NCBI GenBank assembly: GCA_023263235.1
Contig: JALQXE010000168.1
Span: 1-6,250, forward strand
Reading direction: 5' to 3'
DNA length: 6,250 nucleotides
DNA from: Sediminibacterium sp.
GTDB lineage: Bacteria > Bacteroidota > Bacteroidia > Chitinophagales > Chitinophagaceae
The notes under the pieces are model-generated. The model saw only the letters and a list, made by a program, of their open reading frames with translations. It did not search any database and was not told where the DNA came from. The position numbers were made by a program, and so were the translations under genes. Below are positions 1 through 6,199 of this stretch, in pieces (the stretch's first letter is position 1; every line of letters begins with the position of its first letter).

Positions 1-495
1 GCTTATATCAAAAAGAGGCAGCTCATTCAACCTCCCAGGTGTAATGGCTTGAATTCTAAAATCACTATTGTAGGATTGAACAATATTAGCTAAGTAAGCT
101 GCTCCTAGATTTGCTTTGACACCATTTATAGCATTGACAGCTAAAAGCATTTTGGAGGATTGTTCTTTATATAAGTTGGATTCAAAATTTTGAGGAATTT
201 CAAGAATTAAGTCAGCTTTATCATTTTCAATCAACTCCATAGAAGCATCAAAATGATCATTATAGTCAACTAACTTAAAATAATTAGAAGCAGTAATTAT
301 TTGAACCAATTTATTTGATACTGTACTATGGTCCCTATCAATTACAGCAATATTGATATTCTTAATTTCATAATCTGCGGCCATTGGCAAGGCAATCAGC
401 TGAATAATTGGCATTACAAAAATGACTTTTAGAATTGCGGGATTTCTAAAAATTTGCTTGAACTCTTTTTCTAATATATACCTTAATGGACTCAT
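1..495 (-). CDS. ABC-2 type permease, second of pair (YbhR-like), C-terminal part beyond window
   Basis: My own translation from the ATG at 495-493 stays open for 165 codons to the first base of the window, so this is a real gene cut by the edge. It begins MSPLRYILEKEFKQIFRNPA. The layout is that of ABC2_membrane_3 family permeases: a short cytoplasmic amphipathic start (about 1-20), a first membrane helix (about 21-39, VIFVMPIIQLIALPMAA), then a large extracytoplasmic domain starting NINIAVIDRDHSTVS. The family is usually about 370 residues, so some 200 residues, including the later membrane helices, are missing. The ATG overlaps the TGA of the upstream permease (ATGA, 495-492), which implies translational coupling. 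The N-terminal layout resembles that of the upstream permease but the sequence clearly differs, so the pair is probably a heterodimer like YbhS/YbhR. The membrane path for substrate is inferred; the substrate is not visible. Confidence 0.93.
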   Translation of the reverse strand, partial: MSPLRYILEKEFKQIFRNPAILKVIFVMPIIQLIALPMAADYEIKNINIAVIDRDHSTVSNKLVQIITASNYFKLVDYNDHFDASMELIENDKADLILEIPQNFESNLYKEQSSKMLLAVNAINGVKANLGAAYLANIVQSYNSDFRIQAITPGRLNELPLFDIS

Positions 496-1598
496 GCAAG
501 TCTAATTTTAAATTTTTTAATAGCTATTGTAAAAAAGAAAGCCATCATACCAATTAGTATGAGCGTTTCCTTCCAGACTAATTTTATGCCAACTCCTTTA
601 ATCATAACTGATTTAACGATAATGAAAAACCATTTAGCTGGTATAAAATTCGATATGATCCTCAAGGGTAATGGCATATTTTCAATTGGAAATATAAAAC
701 CACTAAACATCACTGTTGGCAAGAACATAGCAACGAGTGAAATGAACATGGCAGATTGTTGAGAATCAGTACCGGCAGAAATTAACAAACCTAGTCCTAA
801 GGAAACCAAAATAAATAAAATACTTTCGGCATATAAAAATAGTAAGCTCCCATTTATGGGCACATCTAATACAAAATAGCTTAAAAGTAAAATTGTGGTA
901 ATATTGATAATACTTAGTAATAAATAAGGTACCGCTTTCGCAATGATAATTTTAATTGGATGAATAGGCGAGGCTAATAAAATCTCCATATTGCCAAGTT
1001 CCTTTTCACGAACTACAGTTAAAGCAGTCATCATAGTACATACCAATAATAAAACCATGGCCATTACACCTGGTACAAAATTATATGCCCCCTTTAGCTG
1101 AGGATTGTACATCATCCTTGTTTCCACTACCATTTTATAGGGCATCGTTTGATTGGGATTCAACTCTTTTTGAAAATCCTGTAAGATGACCGAGAGATAA
1201 TTTGTCAATGTTGAAGCAACATTTGGATCAGTTGCATCTGCAATAATTTGCAATTGCCCTTTATTTTGATTCACACTACTTTGATCAAAATCATTAGGTA
1301 TAATTAGCGCCACTTTAACTAACCCCTTCTTAAACAAACTATTTATTTGACGCGCATCAGTGCTTTGGTGATACAATTCAAAATATTGACTTGCTTCAAT
1401 TTTTTGCACCAATTGATTTGATGAAATCCCTTTTGATTGATTGATGATTGCAATTTTTGTATTTTTTACTTCATTGGTTAAGGCGAAACCAAAAATAATA
1501 ATTTGAACCATTGGCATGCCCAACAAAATAAACATCGTTTTCCTATCTCTAAAGATGTGATAGAACTCTTTTACTACAAAATGATAAAACTGCTTCAT
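492..1598 (-). CDS. ABC-2 type permease, first of pair (YbhS-like)
   Basis: This 368-residue inner-membrane permease of the ABC2_membrane_3 (YbhS/YbhR) class has full family length. It has an amphipathic cytoplasmic start with FRDRKTM (16-22) and a first membrane helix at about 23-41 (MPMVQIIIFGFAL). A periplasmic domain follows at about 42-172 (KIAIINQS near its start). Five further hydrophobic segments lie at about 176-196, 222-245, 252-275, 284-304 and 343-361. The segment REKELGNMEILLASPI (197-212), between helices 2 and 3, is the conserved ABC-2 cytoplasmic element expected to contact the ATPases. The gene starts one base after the TAG of the second ATPase and ends in a 4-bp ATGA overlap with the next permease. 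By family knowledge it forms half of the transmembrane pore of a drug or small-molecule exporter; the substrate cannot be deduced here. Confidence 0.94.
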   Translation of the reverse strand: MKQFYHFVVKEFYHIFRDRKTMFILLGMPMVQIIIFGFALTNEVKNTKIAIINQSKGISSNQLVQKIEASQYFELYHQSTDARQINSLFKKGLVKVALIIPNDFDQSSVNQNKGQLQIIADATDPNVASTLTNYLSVILQDFQKELNPNQTMPYKMVVETRMMYNPQLKGAYNFVPGVMAMVLLLVCTMMTALTVVREKELGNMEILLASPIHPIKIIIAKAVPYLLLSIINITTILLLSYFVLDVPINGSLLFLYAESILFILVSLGLGLLISAGTDSQQSAMFISLVAMFLPTVMFSGFIFPIENMPLPLRIISNFIPAKWFFIIVKSVMIKGVGIKLVWKETLILIGMMAFFFTIAIKKFKIRLA

Positions 1599-1599
1599 A

Positions 1600-2340
1600 C
1601 TATTCGGTGCGTTTTGCTTTTCTGGCTAAATGAAGAAAAACTTCATCCATACTTTGAACATTGAAATTCTTTTTTAAATTAAAAGGGGTGTCTAAGGCAT
1701 CAATCTTTCCATCCACCATGATGGACACTCGATTGCAATATTCTGCTTCATCCATATAATGAGTGGTTACAAATACTGTGATGCCTGCTTCGGATGCATC
1801 ATAAATCAAATTCCAAAATTCTCGTCTTGTAATTGGATCTACACCACCAGTTGGTTCATCCAAAAAAACAATTTGTGGTTCATGAAAGATAGCTACAGAA
1901 AATGCAAGTTTTTGTTTCCATCCTAAAGGCAATTGACCCACTAAAACATCTGCTTCTTTTTCTAATTCCAATTGAACTAATAATTTTTTTGTTTTTTCAA
2001 CAATTCGCTCAGGAGAGATGCCATAAATACCTGCATAAAATTTAATATTTTCTTTCACAGTCAGGTCTTCGTATAACGAAAACTTTTGACTCATATACCC
2101 TATACTTTTTTTAATGGCCTCGTTTTCTTTATAGACATCAAATCCTGCAACAGTGGCTTTGCCACTAGTAGGCATAGATAGACCACATAGCATTTTCATT
2201 GCTGTTGTTTTTCCGGCACCATTTGCCCCTAGGAATCCAAATATTTCGCCTTTTCCCACTTCAAAGCTTATTTCGTCTACTGCTTTAAAATCGCCAAAGG
2301 TTTTAGATAATTTATCTACTATTATTGCTTTATTATGCAT
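1600..2340 (-). CDS. ABC transporter ATPase, catalytic subunit (like C-terminal half of YbhF)
   Basis: This 246-residue cytoplasmic ATPase should power the two downstream permeases. Visible motifs are Walker A GANGAGKT (38-45), Q-loop GYMSQKF with Gln85, Walker B IVFLDE (157-162), D-loop GGVDP (165-169) and switch His194 in TTHYMDEAE. The ABC signature is not LSGGQ but LPLGW (137-141). As I recall the family, the C-terminal half of E. coli YbhF has a very similar LPLGF, so the change is a family trait and not decay. Its own nucleotide-binding side is intact, but it offers a weak signature to its partner. The ATG at 2340 overlaps the last 8 nt of the first ATPase in another frame; only a weak GAGAA lies upstream, so coupling to the preceding gene is likely. 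The C-terminus (MDEVFLHLA) has the usual D-E-V-F tail of this ATPase group. Confidence 0.96.
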   Translation of the reverse strand: MHNKAIIVDKLSKTFGDFKAVDEISFEVGKGEIFGFLGANGAGKTTAMKMLCGLSMPTSGKATVAGFDVYKENEAIKKSIGYMSQKFSLYEDLTVKENIKFYAGIYGISPERIVEKTKKLLVQLELEKEADVLVGQLPLGWKQKLAFSVAIFHEPQIVFLDEPTGGVDPITRREFWNLIYDASEAGITVFVTTHYMDEAEYCNRVSIMVDGKIDALDTPFNLKKNFNVQSMDEVFLHLARKAKRTE

Positions 2341-3277
2341 GAGTTCTCATTAAATCTATAAATACATCTTCGATATTAGGTAAGATTTTTTCTGCAAACA
2401 TGTCGTCAATTGGTGACATCGTTTGATTATGCTGCTTCATCACAACATGATGGAATTCTCCAAATGGATAAGCGTGCTCTACCGTAGGATCTTGTTCAAG
2501 TTTTTTAAGTAATTTCAGCATATTGGGTGATTTTGCAGCATAAATGGACTTGGAGAAATTATCAACAATATGTTTTGGGGAATCGATTTGTAAAATCTTC
2601 CCTGCTTGTATTAATGCTACTTTATCACATAAATTTGCCTCATCCATATAAGGCGTAGAAACAATAATGGTTATTCCTTCTGCCTTTAACAATTGAAGCA
2701 TTTCCCAAAATTCTTTTCTAGAAACTGCATCTACGCCAGTTGTAGGTTCGTCTAAAAACAAAATACTTGGACGGTGTATTAAAGCGCAACATAAGGCCAG
2801 TTTTTGCTTCATTCCACCAGACAATTTTCCTGCCCGTCTGTCTTTAAAAGGTTCAATCTGCACATACAGGTCTTTAATTAAATCATAATTCGCCTCGAAT
2901 GAAGTTCCAAACAAACTGGCAAAAAATTCAATATTCTCTTGAATGGTCAAATCGGTATACAAGGAAAATTTGCCAGGCATATAGCCTATTCTTTGTCTCA
3001 ATGTTTTATAGTCAGTCAATACATCCAGTCCATCCACCCATACCTTACCCTCATCTGGCAACAATAATGATGTCAGTATTCTAAATAAGGATGTTTTACC
3101 AGCCCCATCTGGACCAATCATGCCAAATAAAGTGCCAGGAGCTACATCAAAACTAATTTGGTTAAGTGCTACCGTCTTTTTTTTACCAACTGAATACGAC
3201 TTTGTAACACCCTCAACCAATATAGCTTTGTCACTATAATTTGATTTCACCATACATACCAATTTTAAGATACCCAT
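2333..3277 (-). CDS. ABC transporter ATPase, degenerate-site subunit (like N-terminal half of YbhF)
   Basis: This is a 314-residue ATPase if started at 3277, or 306 if started at Met9 (3253). Motifs, numbered from 3277: Walker A GPDGAGKT (55-62), intact signature LSGGM (152-156), Walker B ILFLDE (172-177) and D-loop GVDAVS (181-186). Two catalytic positions are changed. The Q-loop reads GYMPGKF, with Gly102 where Gln is expected, and the switch region reads STPYMDEAN, with Pro209 where His is expected. The GPDGAGKT wording and the missing His match my memory of the N-terminal half of YbhF. A C-terminal extension (about 250-314) ends NIEDVFIDLM. The gene overlaps the adaptor by 44 nt or, with Met9, by 20 nt. 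Neither start has a clear Shine-Dalgarno; the shorter one drops MGILKLVC and gives a start closer to the ATPase fold. It probably pairs with the next ATPase as an obligate heterodimer. Confidence 0.95.
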   Translation of the reverse strand: MGILKLVCMVKSNYSDKAILVEGVTKSYSVGKKKTVALNQISFDVAPGTLFGMIGPDGAGKTSLFRILTSLLLPDEGKVWVDGLDVLTDYKTLRQRIGYMPGKFSLYTDLTIQENIEFFASLFGTSFEANYDLIKDLYVQIEPFKDRRAGKLSGGMKQKLALCCALIHRPSILFLDEPTTGVDAVSRKEFWEMLQLLKAEGITIIVSTPYMDEANLCDKVALIQAGKILQIDSPKHIVDNFSKSIYAAKSPNMLKLLKKLEQDPTVEHAYPFGEFHHVVMKQHNQTMSPIDDMFAEKILPNIEDVFIDLMRTHA

Positions 3278-4163
3278 TATTTTTAACTAGCACTTTAACT
3301 GCATAAACCAAGTTTGCTCTTTCGTCTTTTGTCTGAATCGTCTTAGGTGTAAATTCCGCTTTTGAGGCAATAGAAGATATGGTCCCAGGCAACTCGGTGT
3401 ATTCACTTTTGCCTTTATCTACAAACACTTTTACTATTTGTCCAACTTTTATGCTCGATAATTGATCACCAGTAATGTATACTCTTAAAGTCAATGTTTC
3501 AAGATTGGCAATTTTATACAATGGCTTTCCGGCTCCAATCATTTCGCCCGCCTTTACATAGGTAGTCAATACAATACCTTGGATTGGATTAACTACATTA
3601 GATTTATTAATTAAGTCTTGCACTTGGTCAATTCTTTTATTCATTGGATCTAATTCGCTCATTATTGCTCTATTCTGTGTGCCAACATTAGATTGTTGAA
3701 CTTTAATTTGCTGCTTAGTCACATTCATCTGTTTAGTCAAAGACTCTATTTGAAAAACAAGGTCATCTTGTTGTTTTTTTGTTGCTGCATCACTTTTTAA
3801 CAAATTATCTATTCTCTTTTTTTCAAAATTTAAATTATTTAGCTGTGTGTTTTGAACTTCTAATTGCTGTCTCAATAACTCTACCTGAGGAGCCACATCC
3901 ATTAACTTTTGATGCAAAGCTTGTTTTGATGCAGTAAGCTGTGCTTTCTGAAGGACTAAAGCTGCACTATCAATATGTGCAATAACCTGAGACATAGATA
4001 GACTATCCCCTTCATTCACTTCAAATGAAAGTAATTTTCCAGGCACTTCCGAAGCCACCATGACTTCATCTGATTCAAATACGCCTTGCGCATCAAATTT
4101 TCCATTGGAACTTGAACAACTAACAAATAAAAATGCAGTTAATATGATTAAAATGTTTTTCAT
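3234..4163 (-). CDS. HlyD/YbhG-family periplasmic adaptor lipoprotein
   Basis: This 309-residue membrane fusion protein links the inner-membrane ABC complex to the outer-membrane channel. Residues 1-16 are a lipoprotein signal peptide with Cys16 after FVS, followed by SSSNGK, so the mature protein is predicted to be lipid-anchored. The first half of the lipoyl/barrel-sandwich domain is at about 30-66 (VPGKLLSFEVNEGDSL). A long helical hairpin, rich in Gln, Leu and Lys with heptad-like spacing, spans about 67-188. The second half of the lipoyl domain is at about 190-219 (VNPIQGIVLTTYVKAGEMIG), and a beta-barrel domain covers about 222-309. FTPKTIQTKDERANLVYAVK (271-290) is a stretch I associate with YbhG-type adaptors. 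The gene starts 4 nt after the channel gene; an AAAGGA lies 13 nt before the ATG, further than usual. The helical hairpin should meet the TolC-like partner encoded just upstream. Confidence 0.95.
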   Translation of the reverse strand: MKNILIILTAFLFVSCSSSNGKFDAQGVFESDEVMVASEVPGKLLSFEVNEGDSLSMSQVIAHIDSAALVLQKAQLTASKQALHQKLMDVAPQVELLRQQLEVQNTQLNNLNFEKKRIDNLLKSDAATKKQQDDLVFQIESLTKQMNVTKQQIKVQQSNVGTQNRAIMSELDPMNKRIDQVQDLINKSNVVNPIQGIVLTTYVKAGEMIGAGKPLYKIANLETLTLRVYITGDQLSSIKVGQIVKVFVDKGKSEYTELPGTISSIASKAEFTPKTIQTKDERANLVYAVKVLVKNNGYLKIGMYGEIKL

Positions 4164-4167
4164 GTAT

Positions 4168-5430
4168 TTAATTTTTTCCTTTAATTAATTGAAATTGTAA
4201 TTTAGATTGTATGAGTTGTGTTTGATGTTGAATCATAGCCTGATTAGCTAAATCGTATTCATTGATTTCTTTTAAATAATCATTGGCAGTAATCACTCCA
4301 TTATTCAACTGTACTAAACTTGTACTTTTTATCTGATCTCTTAATGCAATGATCTCTTTGTCTGATTCGATTAGTTTTGCGAGCTTTTCAATTTCATCTC
4401 CCGCTTGTTTTAATTGAATTCTATTATTTAGCGTATAGGTGTCTTTTTCATTTTTGAGCATTGTAGCCTGATTTTGCAGCATGCTTTTTTCTTTTTTGGC
4501 AGTATAATAACCTCCCAGTGACCATTGTAATTTAACACCCCCAATACTAAACCAATCGAATTCATTTTGCAACATATTCAATCCTGGCCTGCCATATCCA
4601 GTTTGTACAAATGCGCCTAATTTTGGATTTGTTTTTGCCTGAATAAGTCCTAATTGGTTTTGGATTGTTGATTTTTGAGCATCAAACAAAAACAACTCTG
4701 GCCTACTTAACTCCATATTTTCCTTGTTTATTTCAATATTTTTAGGGACCTCGAACTGTGCATTATTCGAGATTGAAATATTTGCCAATAATTCTAACGC
4801 GTCCAATACAATACGTTTTGCCGAATAGGCCTCGTCCAATTTTTGATTGTTCTTTAGTAGTTGAGCTTTAATTTGCAAAACGTTGTTATTAAATACTAAA
4901 CCATTTTTATACAACGCTTCCATTTTTTGCAAAGCATTTTGTAAGTCTTTCTGAATCAAATTAATTTGATTAATTACCTCATTGGTATATAATACAGTGC
5001 AATAAATTTGAGTGACACGTTCTTTTAATTTATAGATATCTACTTCGTTTTTGATAAGCTCCATTTTTGCACTTGCTTGCGCTAAAGCTTGAGTTTTTTT
5101 ATTTACACCACCATCATAAATAACTTGTTGTATTTCTGCGGTAGCTCTATATTGATCTTTTGAAAGCAGATTTGGCTTGAATCCAGCTATAGGAAGACTA
5201 ATGCTTGTTACATCAGACTGGTATGTTGCCTGACCATTGATACTCAACTGTGGATACAAAGCTCTTTTGATATTTTCAATATTTAATTGAGCAGATTGAT
5301 TTAGTAAAGCCGCCTGTTTTACTAATGGGTAATTTTGAACAGTGAGCGCTTCGATCTCTTGCAAGGTATAGGTTTGCGCCTGAGAAAGATAAGATAAGCC
5401 GAGACCTATCAATAAAAATAATACACGCAT
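4168..5430 (-). CDS. TolC-family outer-membrane efflux channel
   Basis: This 420-residue outer-membrane efflux protein (OEP/TolC family) has near-normal family length. It begins with a Sec signal peptide, MRVLFLLIGLGLSYLSQA, cleaved before Gln19, a common Bacteroidota pattern. The mature part starts TYTLQEIEALTVQNYPLV, the usual opening helix. Two OEP repeats follow, roughly 25-215 and 235-415. Each combines long helices (for example LYKNGLVFNNNVLQIKAQLL) with a short strand region (YPQLSINGQATYQ in the first, NPKLGAFVQTGYG in the second). The protein should trimerise into an outer-membrane barrel plus periplasmic tunnel docking with the adaptor encoded next. It lies 7 nt after the regulator and 4 nt before the adaptor, so channel and pump are co-expressed. 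No Shine-Dalgarno is seen; the start region is A-rich. In the E. coli relative the channel is encoded elsewhere. Confidence 0.95.
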   Translation of the reverse strand: MRVLFLLIGLGLSYLSQAQTYTLQEIEALTVQNYPLVKQAALLNQSAQLNIENIKRALYPQLSINGQATYQSDVTSISLPIAGFKPNLLSKDQYRATAEIQQVIYDGGVNKKTQALAQASAKMELIKNEVDIYKLKERVTQIYCTVLYTNEVINQINLIQKDLQNALQKMEALYKNGLVFNNNVLQIKAQLLKNNQKLDEAYSAKRIVLDALELLANISISNNAQFEVPKNIEINKENMELSRPELFLFDAQKSTIQNQLGLIQAKTNPKLGAFVQTGYGRPGLNMLQNEFDWFSIGGVKLQWSLGGYYTAKKEKSMLQNQATMLKNEKDTYTLNNRIQLKQAGDEIEKLAKLIESDKEIIALRDQIKSTSLVQLNNGVITANDYLKEINEYDLANQAMIQHQTQLIQSKLQFQLIKGKN

Positions 5431-5437
5431 TGTTATT

Positions 5438-6046
5438 TTATATTTTGATTGATTCTATAATAAATTTTGGAACTTCCTTAATGCGCTGAAGCATTAAATT
5501 AGAAAAAACCTCTTTTTCAATTTGCATGCCTACAATAAACATAGGCTTCATTAAAAAAGGAAAAACGCACATACTCATCATATTCATGATCAAATGCTGG
5601 GGCATGATTGGCTTGATCTTACCTGCATCAACTTCTTGTTTAATTTGTAGCGCTAATTTTGGAAAATCAGGTAAATCGCCGTCAAACATTTTATGAATAA
5701 ATAAGTCTGGTTGCTTATTCATCTCTCCAATTACAAAAACAGGTACAAAAGGATTATCTATTGCCATTAAAATATACGCTTCACATATATTGTGAATTTT
5801 TTGATACAAATCAACATCTTGCTCAATGGTATTTTTTAAAATAGGTGAAAACTTTTTTACCTCTTCAAAAAATACCTGTTCAAACAATAGATCTTTTGAT
5901 CTAAAGTAATAATGTAGTAATGCTTTATTAATACCGGCTTCATTTGCTATCTCCTGCATGGTAGCCCCATCCTTCCCTTTGACGGAAAAGATTTTCTTAG
6001 CTGCAATCAAGATTTTAGACTCGGTCGTATTTGAAATATTAACCAT
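5438..6046 (-). CDS. TetR/AcrR-family transcriptional regulator of the exporter operon
   Basis: I choose the ATG at 6046-6044, giving 202 residues beginning MVNISNTTESKILIAAKKIF. The frame stays open back to a TTG at 6070, but that codon sits inside the probable -7 promoter element, so the longer form is unlikely. The N-terminal DNA-binding domain is clear: helix 1 with ILIAAKKIFSVKG (12-24), then a helix-turn-helix at TMQEIANEAGINKALLHYYF (29-48), followed by SKDLLFEQVF. The rest, helical and variable, should be the ligand-binding and dimerisation domain; the inducer cannot be read from it. As first gene of the operon, with a perfect palindrome overlapping its own promoter, it most likely represses itself and all the exporter genes behind it. 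The positional counterpart in E. coli is YbiH/CecR; orthology is plausible but not shown here. Confidence 0.93.
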   Translation of the reverse strand: MVNISNTTESKILIAAKKIFSVKGKDGATMQEIANEAGINKALLHYYFRSKDLLFEQVFFEEVKKFSPILKNTIEQDVDLYQKIHNICEAYILMAIDNPFVPVFVIGEMNKQPDLFIHKMFDGDLPDFPKLALQIKQEVDAGKIKPIMPQHLIMNMMSMCVFPFLMKPMFIVGMQIEKEVFSNLMLQRIKEVPKFIIESIKI

Positions 6047-6051
6047 ATAGT

Positions 6052-6067
6052 TTAACCATTTGGTTAA
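6052..6067. promoter_or_regulatory. 16-bp palindrome, probable TetR-family operator
   Basis: TTAACCA-TT-TGGTTAA is a perfect inverted repeat of 7-bp arms around a 2-bp centre. It begins 6 bp upstream of the regulator's ATG and directly abuts the TATTTTTG element at 6068-6075, so a bound dimer would cover the expected transcription start. A further copy of the half-site, TTAACCA at 6039-6045 (13 bp from the left arm), overlaps the start codon. TetR-family dimers commonly bind palindromes of about this size in their own promoters. That this regulator binds here is inferred from position and symmetry. Confidence 0.7.
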
Positions 6068-6075
6068 CAAAAATA
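6068..6075 (-). promoter_or_regulatory. Putative -7 element of the operon promoter (TATTTTTG)
   Basis: On the minus strand this reads TATTTTTG, a full match to the Bacteroidota -7 consensus TAnnTTTG. Transcription would start near 6061-6063, giving a leader of about 15 nt before the ATG at 6046. The nearest TTG for a -33 element is at 6102-6100, with 24 bp between, slightly longer than the usual range, so the upstream element is weak. TAnnTTTG can occur by chance in AT-rich DNA; its support comes from position and the adjoining palindrome. Confidence 0.5.
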
Positions 6076-6090
6076 ATAAGAAAAATCGGA

Positions 6091-6108
6091 AATTGTAAAC
6101 AATTACAA
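6091..6108. repeat. Overlapping AT-rich palindromes upstream of the promoter
   Basis: Two alternative inverted repeats share this stretch: AATTGT-AA-ACAATT (6091-6104) and TTGTAA-ACAA-TTACAA (6093-6108). They lie 16-40 bp upstream of the -7 element and include the candidate -33 TTG. They could be a second regulator site, but AT-rich symmetry of this size also arises by chance. Confidence 0.35.
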
Positions 6109-6134
6109 AAAATCCAGTAAAAAATAAGAAAATA

Positions 6135-6174
6135 TGTGAAAAATTCCTGCCAAGTTCTCTGCCAGGTTTTCACA
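6135..6174. repeat. Inverted repeat (hairpin) enclosing a 12-bp tandem repeat
   Basis: The outer arms TGTGAAAA (6135-6142) and TTTTCACA (6167-6174) are perfectly complementary. Inside, CCTG (6146-6149) can pair with CAGG (6163-6166) across a 3-nt bulge. The interior also holds two direct repeats, CTGCCAAGTTCT (6147-6158) and CTGCCAGGTTTT (6159-6170), identical at 10 of 12 positions. It is the most G+C-rich patch of the intergenic region. It could be a regulator site, part of a -24/-12 promoter facing the regulator gene, or a weak terminator for a gene beyond the window; the sequence does not decide. Confidence 0.5.
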
Positions 6175-6199
6175 AAAAAGGGGTTAAAAGAGGTAAAAT

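Noticed and set aside
559..762. 67-codon plus-strand frame opposite the first permease
   Set aside because: It lies wholly within a clear permease gene on the other strand and has no recognisable domain; a shadow frame.
2333..2340. Frameshift breaking a single YbhF-like gene
   Set aside because: Both ATPases have complete ends, the second has its own ATG, and no coding sequence is missing between them; a natural gene boundary fits better.
2153..2353. 66-codon plus-strand frame opposite the second ATPase
   Set aside because: It is antisense to the Walker A region of a well-supported ATPase; a shadow frame.
2899..3084. 61-codon plus-strand frame opposite the first ATPase
   Set aside because: It is antisense to the Q-loop region of a well-supported ATPase; no independent evidence of coding.
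5888..5903. Perfect inverted repeat TAGATC-TTTT-GATCTA
   Set aside because: It lies inside the regulator gene, where it encodes the conserved RSKDLL after the helix-turn-helix. Codon choice explains it, and it is far from any promoter.
6047..6070. Extended regulator reading frame starting at TTG 6070 (adds MLTKWLNY)
   Set aside because: The TTG lies within the likely -7 element and the added codons are the operator palindrome. The ATG at 6046 gives a normal TetR N-terminus.
6135..6180. Rho-independent terminator
   Set aside because: On the plus strand the stem is followed by A residues, not T. On the minus strand the run after it is interrupted (TATTTTCTTATTTT) and the stem base is AT-rich, so a terminator is not convincing.
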